NCBI GenBank assembly: GCA_036971715.1
Contig: JAVHJL010000006.1
Span: forward strand, 1,240,001 to 1,304,000
DNA length: 64,000 nucleotides
DNA from: Arthrobotrys musiformis
Lineage: Eukaryota > Ascomycota > Orbiliomycetes > Orbiliales > Orbiliaceae
Direction of reading: 5' to 3'
Part shown: one piece after another, positions 1 to 11,700 of the stretch
Layout of the letters: the number at the start of each line of letters is the position of its first letter
Position numbering within the stretch: position 1 is the first letter of the stretch
The notes under the pieces: model-generated
Told to the model about the DNA's origin: nothing
Database searches by the model: none
The model's input: the letters and a program-made list of their open reading frames with translations, nothing else
Position numbers and translations under genes: made by a program

Positions 1-1
1 T

Positions 2-1399
2 GACAGCACCCAGACAGATACCGATCTTAGCACAACCACTTCTACCGATTTTAAGTCAGAAACCATTGCAACGTTAACGGAGCTGACGACGGTTGGCACT
101 ACAATTGTTCTTACTACTGTGACGCAGGTTATCAGCTCTGTCACCGTCATCCAGACTTTCACCTCGGCATTGGAATCCACGACAACAGTAACGGCGGGGG
201 TCGGTGGTAACCCCGTTAAACGTGCGAAGACGCCACTTACGGATCTGATTGTAAAATCCAGCGTCCCTGTATCCCGACTGTCTAGTGCTTGTAGTTGCCT
301 CACTGTTCCCCTCGAGATATCTTCTGTCACCCTCACTTCATACCTCGTTTCGACAGACGTCAGAACTTCTAGTACAACCGAAATTTATACAATAACTGAT
401 AGTTCCACCAATACTATTACTCTCACGGCAACAGAGTCGAGCACATATACGGTTACGGAGCCTAAGACGCTCACGACTGATCAGACTACTGTTGAGTCGA
501 GCACTGCCACTAAGTTACAAACATCATCAGAAACGACAACAGAAACTGAATTTCAAACCACAAAGACGTTGAATACCTTAACCCAGATTACAACAGTTAC
601 AAGGACAGACTTTTCTATAATCTCTCTAACGGAAACTGACTCCACTTCGATTACGAAAACTTCTACCGGGTTTGAGACTTCGACTTCGACAACATCGACT
701 ACATTGACCGAGCCCACGACTATTGAAACGACAATAATCGAGACGGAAACCACCCTCACTACAGATACGCTTTCTTTAACCCTCACAGCCACAGCGACGG
801 TGACGACTTCCATCACGCAGACTCTCTTGGCCACGACGACTCTCTCAGTTACTCTTACCGTTCCATCCACAATTAGCGAGTCGACCACTACAACATCCTT
901 CGTGTCGACCATAACATCATTTGAAACGAGTACTATATCTTCAACAACCACTATCTCTAGCATCTCTACAGTCACAGTGGGACAGCCATTCAGGATATCA
1001 TACACCAACAGTGGCAATCCAAGGTATATGAACCTACTTGCCAGCGGCAACAAGTTTACGACCTCGCAGCTATCGGCAGCTCCCACAACTTTCGTCTTCA
1101 ACTGGTTAGATACGTCGATCGTGCGCTTCGCCGACGGCATACCGTACTACCCAATTTACTCAACCACGGCCGGCACTCTCGCCCCTCTTGAATGGTCTTC
1201 TTGCACACCTAGCGATGATTGCGTCAGGGTCCCTAACTCTATAGATAGCTCAGGAGCGATCGACTTTGGGTCCGCTATTGGCAAATCCGCGACTGTTTGT
1301 GGTACGGCAAACGGCCTAACGATTTACGTTAAAACTACCAGTACTACTTTTACCGGCTGCAATAATGTGGGCTCTATCACTGCGCGTTACACTGTTTAG
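2..1399 (+). CDS. Ser/Thr-rich secreted or cell-wall protein, 3' part only
   Basis: The reading frame is open from base 2 to the TAG ending at 1399, so the true start lies before the window. About 70% of the visible protein is Thr/Ser-rich with TVT, TTT and TESST repeats, the usual look of heavily O-glycosylated fungal wall or secreted proteins. Near residue 85 of the visible part is a short SSACSCL motif, which I recall from secreted fungal Ser/Thr-rich proteins. The last 130 residues or so, from about 980, change to a normal composition with Tyr, Trp and four Cys (C-T-P-S-D-D-C, then two more), suggesting a folded C-terminal domain. I recognise no catalytic motif. The gene at 22234 has the same layout: Thr-rich body and folded tail. 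Extracellular location is inferred from composition; the signal peptide would be outside the window. Confidence 0.75.
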   Translation, partial: DSTQTDTDLSTTTSTDFKSETIATLTELTTVGTTIVLTTVTQVISSVTVIQTFTSALESTTTVTAGVGGNPVKRAKTPLTDLIVKSSVPVSRLSSACSCLTVPLEISSVTLTSYLVSTDVRTSSTTEIYTITDSSTNTITLTATESSTYTVTEPKTLTTDQTTVESSTATKLQTSSETTTETEFQTTKTLNTLTQITTVTRTDFSIISLTETDSTSITKTSTGFETSTSTTSTTLTEPTTIETTIIETETTLTTDTLSLTLTATATVTTSITQTLLATTTLSVTLTVPSTISESTTTTSFVSTITSFETSTISSTTTISSISTVTVGQPFRISYTNSGNPRYMNLLASGNKFTTSQLSAAPTTFVFNWLDTSIVRFADGIPYYPIYSTTAGTLAPLEWSSCTPSDDCVRVPNSIDSSGAIDFGSAIGKSATVCGTANGLTIYVKTTSTTFTGCNNVGSITARYTV

Positions 1400-1565
1400 T
1401 TATTTAATATTTCCCTTTTGGAATATATCGTGATATCAACGTGCTTCCTTTGTTTATATCAATGAACTAAAAAGCTTCTAAATGCGATCAATCTGGGGGG
1501 TTTTGCAGTGTGGTTGTTTAAATTATACTTGCTACCTATATATAGCTATATGCCTATGGATGGAG

Positions 1566-1654
1566 CTACAACCCCGCACACCTCCTACCATTTTCATGAA
1601 CTGGCATTGCTTAGCACCCTACTTGTCTCGTACCCAGCCCACCCGGGGTTGTAG
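1566..1654 (+). repeat. Short inverted-repeat element (MITE-like), copy A
   Basis: The element is bounded by perfect 10-bp inverted ends, CTACAACCCC at 1566-1575 and GGGGTTGTAG at 1645-1654. The right part carries the family core TTGTCTCGTACCCAGCCCAC followed by CCGGGG. The middle contains CATTTTCATG, also present in the copy at 44615. It is 89 bp long, too small to encode protein. No clear target-site duplication is visible. Confidence 0.6.
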
Positions 1655-1778
1655 TATTATAACCATGAACTGTGCAACGCCAACTCTGTGTGACAAGGGT
1701 ATTAGGAGCACGTAAATCCGACAGCTACAAGAGTACCCGGATATATCCTCGAACACCATTCGATATTCTATAGATCTA

Positions 1779-1803
1779 GCTTGTCTCATACCCAGCCCAC
1801 CCG
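1779..1803 (+). repeat. Partial copy of the inverted-repeat element, copy B
   Basis: CTTGTCTCATACCCAGCCCA plus CCCG matches the core of copy A except at one base. It lies about 155 bp downstream in the same orientation, but the GGGGTTGTAG end is not kept. Probably a truncated or decayed copy. Confidence 0.5.
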
Positions 1804-2535
1804 CATCTTAGCCTCCAACGAAGAAAACATCTACGTTCCTGTAGCGAAAACCTTGGAAGTACCCCAATGCGAATAGAACATATATAGCTAACATGAGCTT
1901 CATTTAGCTTTTGTTGACGGAGCTACCGGATCCGCGATATCCGGGGCTGGCAGGGTACCCGTTATAATATTGATGTGCTGGTTGTATACGTATGCCTTTG
2001 TCGGGGCTCAAGCTTTTTTGGACGTAGAAACTTTACCTAATCGGGTTTCTATCGTAACGGTAGTATAGGCTTTTGAGAGAGTGCCCGACTGCAAATCGGG
2101 GCCTTTTCATACTTAGGTAAATCCCCCCTGGGGGCGAGGGTCCCAAAATGTGTTGTTTTTGCTAGAAGATTTCATGAGAATTATTGTAGTTAAGTACTGG
2201 CATGAGTATATAGTATAATAGTATAATAGTAGCTGTAGTACTAGTGGTAGTGGTGGCCTTGGTGCAGTCGGGGTTGAGTGGCGCCGCAGGCGCCTACTAT
2301 TGACAAGTTCTTTATAGTAACTACTTACTTACTTAAGTACTTACTTAACCCTCAGCTTCCATCTCCCCAAGACAACTTCGCATTAATTTGACCCTATTAC
2401 AATCATCGCTACATCCCTTTGAACGCTTGTGATACCGTTAAGCCCTCATTATAGGTCTTCAGAACTTTAATACAATAACCTCAAAGTCATTGGTATACCA
2501 AGTCTATTTCCCCAACCACCCCGACATAAAACCAA

Positions 2536-3827
2536 ATGGAGAAAGTTGCGACGCCTTTTATTCCTGCAAGGGAGAAGCATCCGAGGTACTTCATCAAAGC
2601 TCTCAGCTATCTGGAGCAAGTACCAATGTTAGACTGGTATCAGAGACGGGTACTACAATCGGTGGTTACCGCCACCACCAACCCTCGCCTCCTTAAGGAG
2701 TTTCCAAATCTTACCCACCGGGAAGTTAACGACTTAGCCCAATTATCTTTCATCGCGCTGAAAAATATTCTTGAAGCCGGAGAACAATCCAGTGAGGTCT
2801 CGGGAGCTTTGCTCCACGAGGCACTAAACAAAGCCGCGGCGCGCGAAACTCCACCAGCGGGAACCTCAAGCATCACGGAAGAGCCACTTCCAAGTACTAG
2901 CTGCTGTATGACTAAAGCATCATTTCCCTATTTTCTTAGTTTAAATGTTAATGTAATCGTCGAGAAGGCACTAGTATCGTTCGGAAGCTCGAAATATCTA
3001 GCCAGTACCCAACAATCGCTGCCCGCAGCTTCAGCAGGGATGATTTTTTCAAAGTCCTTTGTCAGTCGAGAGAGCGAAGTCGTTGCGTTCTAGAGGGCCA
3101 CGTACGCACCGCAGGTTTAGACGCAGCGCATATATTCCCATTCTCCCTACTAGACCACAACAAAAACGGTTATCGCTTAACCTGGACTTTTATAGTCATA
3201 CTGCTTGGTGAGGATTTGAGAGAGACTCTTGTCGAGAACCTCGTCTCCGAGACTCTTGGAGTCCACAACCCGGCAAATGGGCTACTTTTGGGTAAGGGCG
3301 GCCATGAGTAATTTGACAATGGGTACTTCTCGCTCTTTCCGATTTGAAAATCCAATGAGGCACTTTTTTTTCTAGAAGTTAAATATGTTTGCCGCAATGT
3401 CGCAGAGCCACTTGGTGTGTTATCACCAATAGATCCTGAAGAACAATTAATCATCAATGAGGATGCCGGAACTTATGAGAGGGTTTCTCTGAATACTTGG
3501 CGTCGACTTTCCGACGGGGATATCATTCGGATCGCCACACCCGATAGGGAGCTACCCCTTCCTTCTGAAACGCTTTTGTTTTGGCACCACTACGTTTGGC
3601 AGATCCTCGGGTCGTCGGCGTTGAACAAGCCTTCCCTAGCAGAAGGAGCAATTCCTGGAAGCGGGGGGTCGCCTCAAAGCACGGGGTCTCCGAAAAGGCG
3701 AAAGCTGGCAGGCCGGACAAGATCTCCTCTCGTAGCAGCCCCTAGAACCTATGACGGGAGTTACGAATCTGATGAGGACGATTACAGCTTCCCTTGTGGG
3801 AGCAATGTTTATTGGTATACTGATTGA
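2536..3827 (+). pseudogene. Decayed fungal HNH endonuclease gene (HNH_2-like)
   Basis: The N-terminal part (2536 to about 2893) reads as one frame starting MEKVATPF. A likely intron (GT at 2894, AG near 2964, with a branch-like TGACTAAAG) shifts to the third frame. That frame shows the HNH signature: SRCVLEGH, then LDAAHIFPFSLLDH, then GVHNPANGLLLGKGGHE. It is then cut by TAA at 3309-3311. The homologous-looking reading resumes at once as FDNGYFSLFPI, meets TGA at 3345-3347, and continues with KSNEALFFLEVKYVCRNVAE into an uninterrupted tail ending at 3827. Both stops are one transition from sense codons (CAA and TGG or CGA), as expected for C-to-T decay. Intact relatives are a common fungal family with an HNH domain near the C-terminus, usually of unknown biological role. 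The family call is fairly firm; exact intron borders are not. Confidence 0.65.
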
Positions 3828-4349
3828 ACTAAACCACTTTGAATAATGGAATTACCACTTTAAATTCTATATATAAAAATCATAAACATAGAACTGAAAT
3901 AACTTCTCAGATATACTATAGAATCTTTTGGTGTTAGGTTTATTTGAAAGGTATAATCGTTTTCGTTTTTATACTTTCAAAATCCTTTATATTTACGTCG
4001 AATTGATTGAGAAAGATAATTACTACACAGAAAGCTGCTTATGTTTGAAGGAGCTAACTGTACTAATTTACGGTGTTTTGTTGGATTTCCGAAAGCAGGT
4101 TAGTTAGCTGACGTTCGAAAGTGTGTCGCGTCGACGGCTTGTGCCGAGTTGAAGATGGCCGGGATTTGGCTCCACATCCGGACGCTTGTGCGATACTTGT
4201 TCCACATCCACATTCCGCTCCAGCAGCGAAGAAACGTCAGCCCGCATAGAACCCTTATAAATACCAACCCCCTCCCATCGCCTCGTCAGCCTTCAAGACC
4301 TCAGCCCAAACCCACCTTGCGAACGGATTGTGACCACGAACGAGCAATC
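3828..4349. other. AT-rich spacer and 5' leader of the F-box gene
   Basis: The first 250 bases are AT-rich with no gene. The frame of the next gene is open back to 4149, but the residues before 4350 are unlike an F-box N-terminus and probably represent 5' UTR. Confidence 0.5.
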
Positions 4350-6314
4350 ATGATACCACCTAGAGCCAATCCTTTCGAGGCTCTGCCCTACGAACTTATC
4401 AGGGAGATAAGCGTATACCTCGACAAGGCCTCCCTCAAGTCCCTCCGACTGGCGTATCCTCAGCCCAAATTGCGTGCTGCCACTGCCAAACTGCTCTTCC
4501 AAACGGTAGAACTACGCATCGGAACTTTGGAATGGAGTTCTGCTGGAGCCAAGTCTCGACTTTCGTACTTGAATAACCTCACGGCAGCAGATAAAGAGTC
4601 CCCCGACCATCCACTGGCAATATGCAGGAAGATCCTTATCGATACGCGATACCCGTGGGTCGTTACACGAGAAGCCTGTATTCGAGCCAACGAAGTCCCT
4701 AAGGGCAGAGCACCCCACGCTATCTGGATCGAGCAGCGCAAGATGTTTGACAAGTTGATGGTACCGATACCAGATGAAGAGAGAACAGAATTTGTGGAGC
4801 TGGTTGGTGGCGTTCTTGCTACTGTGGGGAAGAATCTACGAATAGTGGAGTAAGCTAGCAGTCCAAAATCCCTAGCCTTGGTGTCAGAAACAACGCAGCA
4901 CCTAGGGCACCCAACTGATGGCAATGGCTTCCCTAGATGGCGAACGACATCGAGTGTTCCTATCCAGGTCCATGAAGGCATCGCCTCGCTCCTTTGCAAA
5001 CCGATCGATAGTCGAGGGTTTATCCTCGATGTTGCTATTTCCGTCAGCACATTCCCCGATACGTGCGAATACCTCGATGCCCTCTCGAACGCCCAGTACG
5101 TGGCCATCAAAGTCATCGGATCCGGCCCTCATCGGGGAGACCATCATGGCCTCGAGGAGATGCGAGAAGCAGGCGAAGTCGTAGACCGTTGCCCGGGCAT
5201 CAAGGGCTTCGAATTTTACTCCCAGGCCCCCGTTTTTGCATACGCAACATCCGATGACTTGAGGGACTCCCTGAGAAATCTTGGCCTCGAGGTTTTTAAG
5301 GTGGATTCGAACTTAGGATTCACCCATGAGATGGATTGGACAAGTTTGAAGGGTGTGAAGGATTTGTGGATATCTATCGAGGGATCCGTGACGCATAACG
5401 AGGATCTTGAAGAACTCTACGGCGGCCTCAAATCAGTCGGAACTCGTCTTGACAAGCTTTCGGTTGAATCATACATCCGACCTACCCACAACTACCTCTT
5501 GCAACACTGCACCCCCTTAACCGAGCTCGAAATCTGGGGCTACTGGTATGGAGTAAACCAAGACCTTGTGCACGCTTTCTGGGACGAGGTAATCCCTAAG
5601 CACGCACCGACCCTCAGAAAGTTGAAGGTCCAGAATCATTCGCAGTCCGAAAATAAGAGCTGGAGCTGGCTAGACAAATCCGATAATAAGGCCAAGGCAT
5701 CTTTGCCTAAATGTAAACAATTGGAGGAACTGACGATTGGATTCTGCGAAGGCGCCTTGACGTCGACTAGTTGGATTACCGAGATGGTCGAGGACCTTGT
5801 GCCAGCGTGCCCCCGTTTAGCTGACATCCATATGACATTCGAACTAGGCGACTCCACCCTCGTCGCCCAACATGTGAAATCAACTTTAGCAAGCCTGGAT
5901 GCCTGGTCATCCACCGGCGAAGTCTTCAACGGGCGAAGCCTCAGAATTAGTCACGAGGACATTAGCAAAGGAGTGGTTTGCTTCCCAAAGCAAAGCAAAC
6001 CCGATTTCGTACCTCCGCTTTGGTATGAAAGCCTTCTGCAAAGTTGGGAACTCTCGAGAGTGGTAAGCCGCGTGGGCGACGAAGCTACGGGTTGTACGGC
6101 GTATAAGTTCGAACGGATGGATGATATATACCTCTCGAATGAGAGATTGGTTCAACCGGCTCCGAGGGATGAAATATTCGAACCCGACGTTGACGACGAC
6201 TATGAGGAAGAACCGGAGGAAGAAGAACCATATGAGGCAGAACGAGATTATGGAGATATAGAAGCGGAACAATATTACTCGAATGATGACGACTCTGGAC
6301 CCTCTCGAGATTAG
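4350..6314 (+). CDS. F-box protein
   Basis: Exons 4350-4849 and 4937-6314 give 625 aa. Without splicing, a TAA at 4851-4853 appears to break the gene. GTAAGC at 4850 and TTCCCTAG ending at 4936 define an 87-nt intron, with a branch-like ACTGAT, that removes it and restores the frame (IVEWRTTSS across the junction). The F-box is at residues 4-35: NPFEALPYELIREISVYLDK followed by LKSLRLAYP. The middle is a diverged repeat-like region with periodic Leu, as in substrate-binding parts of fungal F-box proteins. The C-terminus is a strongly acidic, Tyr-rich disordered tail (DDDYEEEPEEEE). The expected role is the substrate receptor of an SCF ubiquitin ligase, binding Skp1 through the F-box; the substrate is unknown. 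The start at 4350 was chosen because it immediately precedes the F-box; an earlier in-frame ATG at 4149 is possible. Confidence 0.8.
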
Positions 6315-8771
6315 CCCTCGATACGAGATATTACCGGATTGGCTGAGGGCTTTTTTTTTTTGACTCTGTAGTTACCTGGACTTTCAGTATGGTTTTCATA
6401 ATACAGGTTCTTTCATTGACTTGATGGCTTCCGTTCGCAACCAGCTAGATGTAAGGCAAAGAAAGCGCCCCTTTAAATCGCCTGCCAAGATGGTGTAGTC
6501 AGCAACCGAAAAGTATTGACATGGAATACATTCTCTCGACCGCGTCTCTCCCGATAACTTTCCGTTGACCGCGATAGGAAGGTAGCGATATGAAAGACTC
6601 ACCGATGCCTTGTCATGTTAGGATTGATATAGGCCCGTGGTATCTATCAATCACCACGCCCTAACCTTATGATTCGCTTTGGCATTGGGCATGTGCATGC
6701 CGTCGGCCGTGAAAAAAGGGTTGTAGCCGCTGTGCCGCCCGAACCAGTCTGTCGGGTCCAGGTGGAGACTCTGAACTTCCCGATCGAGCAGAACTCAAGA
6801 GCCGCAACGTCAACTAGCTCGCAGGACCCCTTTGCTGAATCATCTTCAGCAACTATCTATGAATCATTGGATCGGCTTTCATGATGATGCTAAACAAGAT
6901 GTTTGATGGCTAGACGTTTTAGAATTTTCTATATATATCAGTGTATACTATACTTACAGCTGCTGTGGGCAAAGAACTGATTCTTTGAACTTCTGTACTT
7001 TTTATCTACGTTGATATTCTCGAGATCTCCAGAAAATTCATGTTCGACTAATATAGTCAGATCGCTGGATTTATATTCCTCTTTGCCCTTAAATTTGGGG
7101 ATTTTCCTCCGCTTTGACCACGACACCTAACATCCTCATAATATATGTACACGCATACCGTTTCGGAACTCGGGTATATCATCGAGGATCCTATCTATAC
7201 ACAATTAATGAACGGGCCTTTGGCACTCGGGACATGCTTCGGGAGAAAGATCGAATATATACGGGATTTAATTGGGAAAGACATGGCAGCTACACTCCCT
7301 ATATTTAAAGCCGCCCCCGCCACTCCAATATCTCCATATCTTCCTCGTCCCACCCAATCCCTTGCGACTTTTGAATCCAGCGGCCCAAACGACTACTTCG
7401 TACCGGAAACCTACGTCAACCGTACACAATGGGAGACACCATGCTACATCTCGATACCCTCGAACACAATACAACAACCCGCGACCCAAAGGCTCGAATG
7501 CTGCTGTAGTAGCAGCCAAGAAGGGAACACCTTTGGGGGAACAGACGGCCGCAGCTGTATATTGGTAACGGACGGGCTCTTGCAATCTGGGGCCTGGTTC
7601 GAGGACTTTGTCCGTGATGACCGTTCACCGTTGTTGGCGCGTTGTAACCATAATCTGCAGACGGGGTATGAGAAGCCAATATTTAAGGGTAGAAATCCCC
7701 CGGAAGGGATCCCTTGGTGGAAACCTCTATCTAAGGCCTCGACAAGGAGACTGGTGTTTTTTGCCCTGGTCCTACCTCTGCAATTGGTGTTTCTGAATCT
7801 GTAGTCGCGTCGAGTTAGCGCATTTGCAGGCTGACACATCATGTCAAAACACCAAGTATATATCTTCCTTGAAATGTACATGGTCAACAGCATACCGAAG
7901 CATACTAATGTATAATACGATACCCAACTACGCCCAATAATATAACCAGGCTTCTTGAGATTCTTTCACATGCTGATTCTCGTGCAACGTAGCTGTCTGA
8001 TCAAGCTGAACCAACCCCTGTCGCTGTTTGTTGCAGTTTTTGCGTTGTAGACGCTTCGACCTGCCCTGTCAAAGGCCGCGTCGTCAGCGGGGCACAATCA
8101 GCATGCAGTCAGCCTTGCAGAGCTCATTGGCCATGATGTAACAGCCAGCTAAACGGGATGATTGCTCAGAGAGGGATAGTATATCCTGGTCCACTGTGGC
8201 CCGGCTTTAGGGCTGATAATGTTGGTACGATGAATGACATCGGCTAGAACAACCCCTCATTCACAGGTTTCGATCACCAGGGTGCGCGCGGGGTAGACGG
8301 TCACGACAGATAAACCCAGTGGAAAGTGGGTTCTAGCTCAGCCGCAGAAAAGCACGACTTTTTTGTTTCACTGTTTCTTGGACTAAGCTCTGAAAGTATC
8401 TCGGATGTTGACATCCGTGAATTAGCGGGGGTAGCTACTTTGGTAAGTACTTACTTTCGGCGGGAATATAGTTTGCCGTCGGTATACGTGGAGGGGGCCT
8501 TTAAAAGGGAGGGGCCTGCCGGGACGGACTTCATCCAAGATTCTTATTCGCACTCTTCACAGACGGTAGTTCTGATTACGTGAGGATCTAGACCGTTATT
8601 TATCTATCCATCCATTACTTAGGTACGTGAATTAATGTATCGACCTTTCACACGCACCTTCATTTCTTATGATTGCTTGAGCTAAGCTAACATCGTCATA
8701 TCCCTTAAAGAAGCTTCACAGTAGTACTAGCGTACGTGTTAGTTGCCCGAAAGACGCCGTAGTATTTCAAA
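6315..8771. other. Long spacer with only weak reading frames
   Basis: A T-run at 6351-6361 probably belongs to the 3' end of the F-box gene. The longest frame, 7145-7804 (+, 219 codons), has a normal-looking composition and a hydrophobic C-terminus (RRLVFFALVLPLQLVFLNL). It has no recognisable domain and is matched by similar-length frames on the other strand, so I do not call it a gene. The last 200 bases are the promoter region of the tyrosinase gene. Confidence 0.4.
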
Positions 8772-11700
8772 ATGGCATCAGGATCATACGCCATCACGGG
8801 TATCCCAACCACAAGGGGTGCCGACGGATCTCTCCCGCTCCGTCAAGAGATTGATACCTGGTCTGCAAATCCAGCGAATGTCGACCAGGTCAATTTGTAC
8901 CTCCAGGCGCTCGCTGTCTTCCAGCAGATGCCGGCTTCGGACAAACTATCTTACTTCCAGATTGCGGGTGAGTAGTAGATGGCACTTGTTTCTCCACATT
9001 TGTATGTATTCATAGCTAACCTATACACGCCACGACGTAGGAATCCATGGTAAGACGGTCAATGATGATCGTATCAATAACAAGGGTCGTTTTATGTAAG
9101 CATACTGATATTTGTATATTGAATAGGCGAGCCCTTCATTCCTTGGGACGAAAACACCAGTCCAAATCCAAGATCCGCCTGGAGAGGTTAGTTTATAGGT
9201 CTAATTTATATGGTCAATTCGGCCTTGGGACTGATGTATTATGTATGCAGGTTATTGCACACATGCCTCCGTCCTCTTTCCGTAAGTATAGAGCATTCAA
9301 ATCCCGCGCCGCGATTGGCCCAAGCAATTCCTAATTTAGAACGATAGAACATGGCACCGACCGTATCTCGCCGTATTTGAGGTAATTCAACCCGACGATA
9401 AGGACCCCAAGATACGTCTATACAAGCGCGCAAAGGTCTAATACATGAAATTCGTATGCTTACAGCAAATACTCCATTCGATAATGCAACAAATTGCTTC
9501 CGCATATCCGGATCAAGAGCTACGAAACCGATACCAAGCTGCGGCCCAAACATTCCGTATCCCCTACTGGGACAGCGCACAGCTCAAAGAACGCGGAGGC
9601 AGACGATCTTTGAATGTTCCATACCTCTGCACTTTGCCTACTGTTCAAGTTTTCACCCCGACTTCGGCCGGAGATACAGTTCGACCCTTCGAAACAATTG
9701 ACAATCCCTTGTATAGCTACAAGTTTGTTACCACACAAGGAATCACCAGTTTCCAGGATCAAGATGGAAACTTCTTTCCAGTATGATATCAACCCTGTTT
9801 TGAGAGCAATGATGTGAACGCCTTGCTAACACATGTTTGATCGATAGTTCGCCAATGCTCTGGGAACTTCCCGGTACCCACCGCAATACAACTCTCGCGA
9901 CCCAACCGCGACTTCTCAGTGGAGTAATGGATTCGTGGATAATGATTCCATCACAGAGGCATTGCGAAATTTGAGCTCGCTTGGTGAAGATGTCTACCGA
10001 TCATTTACGACGAGTAACTATGCTTGGTACTCAAGCACCCAACAGTCCAATCCACCCGCCCCCAACAGGTATGGACCTTTTTAATATAAGCTTTCCACGC
10101 TCATCAACTAATAAAATGAAAACGTAGCTACCAATCTCTGGAGTCGGTCCATAACGAAATCCACGGCATCACGGGTGGCGGTGGACATATGAGCTGGAAT
10201 ACGTAGGTTCCGAGAACTCCATATCTGAAAAAGAAGTTCGGCTTCGCTAATAACCAGCCTTGGCTCTTTTAGTGTTTCGTCTTTCGGTATGGGTTCCAGA
10301 GGCAGGTTCATAGGACTTTGTGAATATCCGCTAATCCATGTCTCCTAGATCCTATCTTCTGGCTTCACCACTGCAATGTGGACCGCTTGTTCGCCATCTG
10401 GCAGGCCATTTACGCCGATACTGGTCGATACCCCGACGCCTGGTTTAATTCACAGGCGACTCAGCTTCGAGACGAACGAGGAACTTGGTCGATCGCCGCC
10501 GGTACTCGTGAAAACGCTGATACTCCGCTGACTCCATTCCACAAGGACGAACGAGGCGGCGTCTATAGTTCCAACGACGTCCGCAACTGGACCCGATTTG
10601 GCTCCTCATATCCCGAGCTGCAGCCATGGCTTCCCCAATATCGAGACTCCAGTGGCGAGTTCAATGCAACGCTTTATCGTAATGATGTTGTCGCACAGGT
10701 CACAGACTTGTATTCTCGTGTCAGAAGACGTGTCCAGAACACCCAGGTTCCACGAAACCGTCTTTTCGCAGCCACCCAGTCTGGCCCACAATCACTACCA
10801 GGCGGGTCTGCCGCTACGGGCGGGTCGTTTGCGCCTCCACCGACAACACAAGGACCTGGGCAGCAGTTGCAATTTGCTCCCCCTCCTTCCGGCAGCGGGC
10901 AGACGTTCGCGCCTCCACCAACTGTCCAGGCTCAAGCCCAAGCTCAAGGGCAACAGTTTACACCTCCAGCGACGCTCCCTACCGTGGGACAGCAAGTATC
11001 CTCTCCTCCTACCCAGGGCCAACAGTTTGCGCCTCCACCGACTCAACAGCAACAGTTCCCGCCCCCGCCGACCCAGCAGACGCAGTTCTCTCCTCCACCA
11101 ACCCAACAGCAACAGTTTGCTCCTCCCCCTACGCAACAGCCTGCACAGGCCGTTACGTCACCACCCGCCCAGACACAGTTCTCTCCTCCACCAACCCAAG
11201 CGTTTTCACCGCCGCCCACTGGTGGAGCTCAAGGGCAGCAGTTTAACCCACAACAGCAATTTACTCCCCCTCCACAACAGGGTCCTACTAGTCACACCCC
11301 GCAGGGACAACATAGTTCCCCACCACCCAAGAAAGGAGGCCTTAGCGGGCTTATGTCCTCTGCTAAATTGCATTTTGGTGAAGCCCTTACTGCGGGTCGT
11401 GAAGCCGCCGCTCACGGTAACCAGCCGGTACAACAGCAGCAACAACAACAACAGCAGCAGCAGCAACATCAGCAGTTTAACGCTCCAGGATCCTCTGGAA
11501 GCAGTGGTAGTGCTCTTGCTACTAAATTCGGTGGCATCATTGGAGGTGGTATCCATATGGCTCAAGAACGTCTTGGATCCAAGAAGCAACCGGGCCAGCC
11601 CGGAACACGTGGTATTGACGATGAACCTGGTCAAGAAGGAGAGCTGAGCCGTGGATTCGGCGATCTAAATATTGGGCAACCCGGCCTCGCCTCAGGAGAG

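Larger units (their letters stand above)
1400..2535. other. AT-rich spacer with MITE-like repeats, no convincing gene
   Basis: This spacer of about 1.1 kb has only short unconvincing reading frames. It holds two copies of a dispersed repeat (1566-1654 and 1779-1803, listed separately), a short GC palindrome around 2281-2294 (GCGCCGCAGGCGCC), and a run of TACT/ACTT units at 2321-2350. No tRNA-like A/B box pair was found. Confidence 0.6.

Noticed and set aside
553..1140. Long minus-strand frame opposite the Ser/Thr-rich gene
   Set aside because: Val-rich mirror of ACN/TCN codons; a known artefact of Thr/Ser-rich coding sequence.
2321..2350. TACTTACTTAAGTA run, repeated at 41983-41996
   Set aside because: Only a 14-bp shared low-complexity string; not enough to call a repeat family.
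4851..4853. In-frame TAA suggesting that the F-box gene is a pseudogene
   Set aside because: A well-formed 87-nt intron (4850-4936) removes the stop and keeps the frame.
7145..7804. 219-codon plus-strand frame
   Set aside because: No domain, overlapping antisense frames of similar length and no supporting splice or start context.
10598..11647. Long alternative reading frame (349 codons) inside the tyrosinase gene
   Set aside because: It is a frame-shifted reading of the low-stop Pro/Gln repeat region; the main frame carries the conserved domains.
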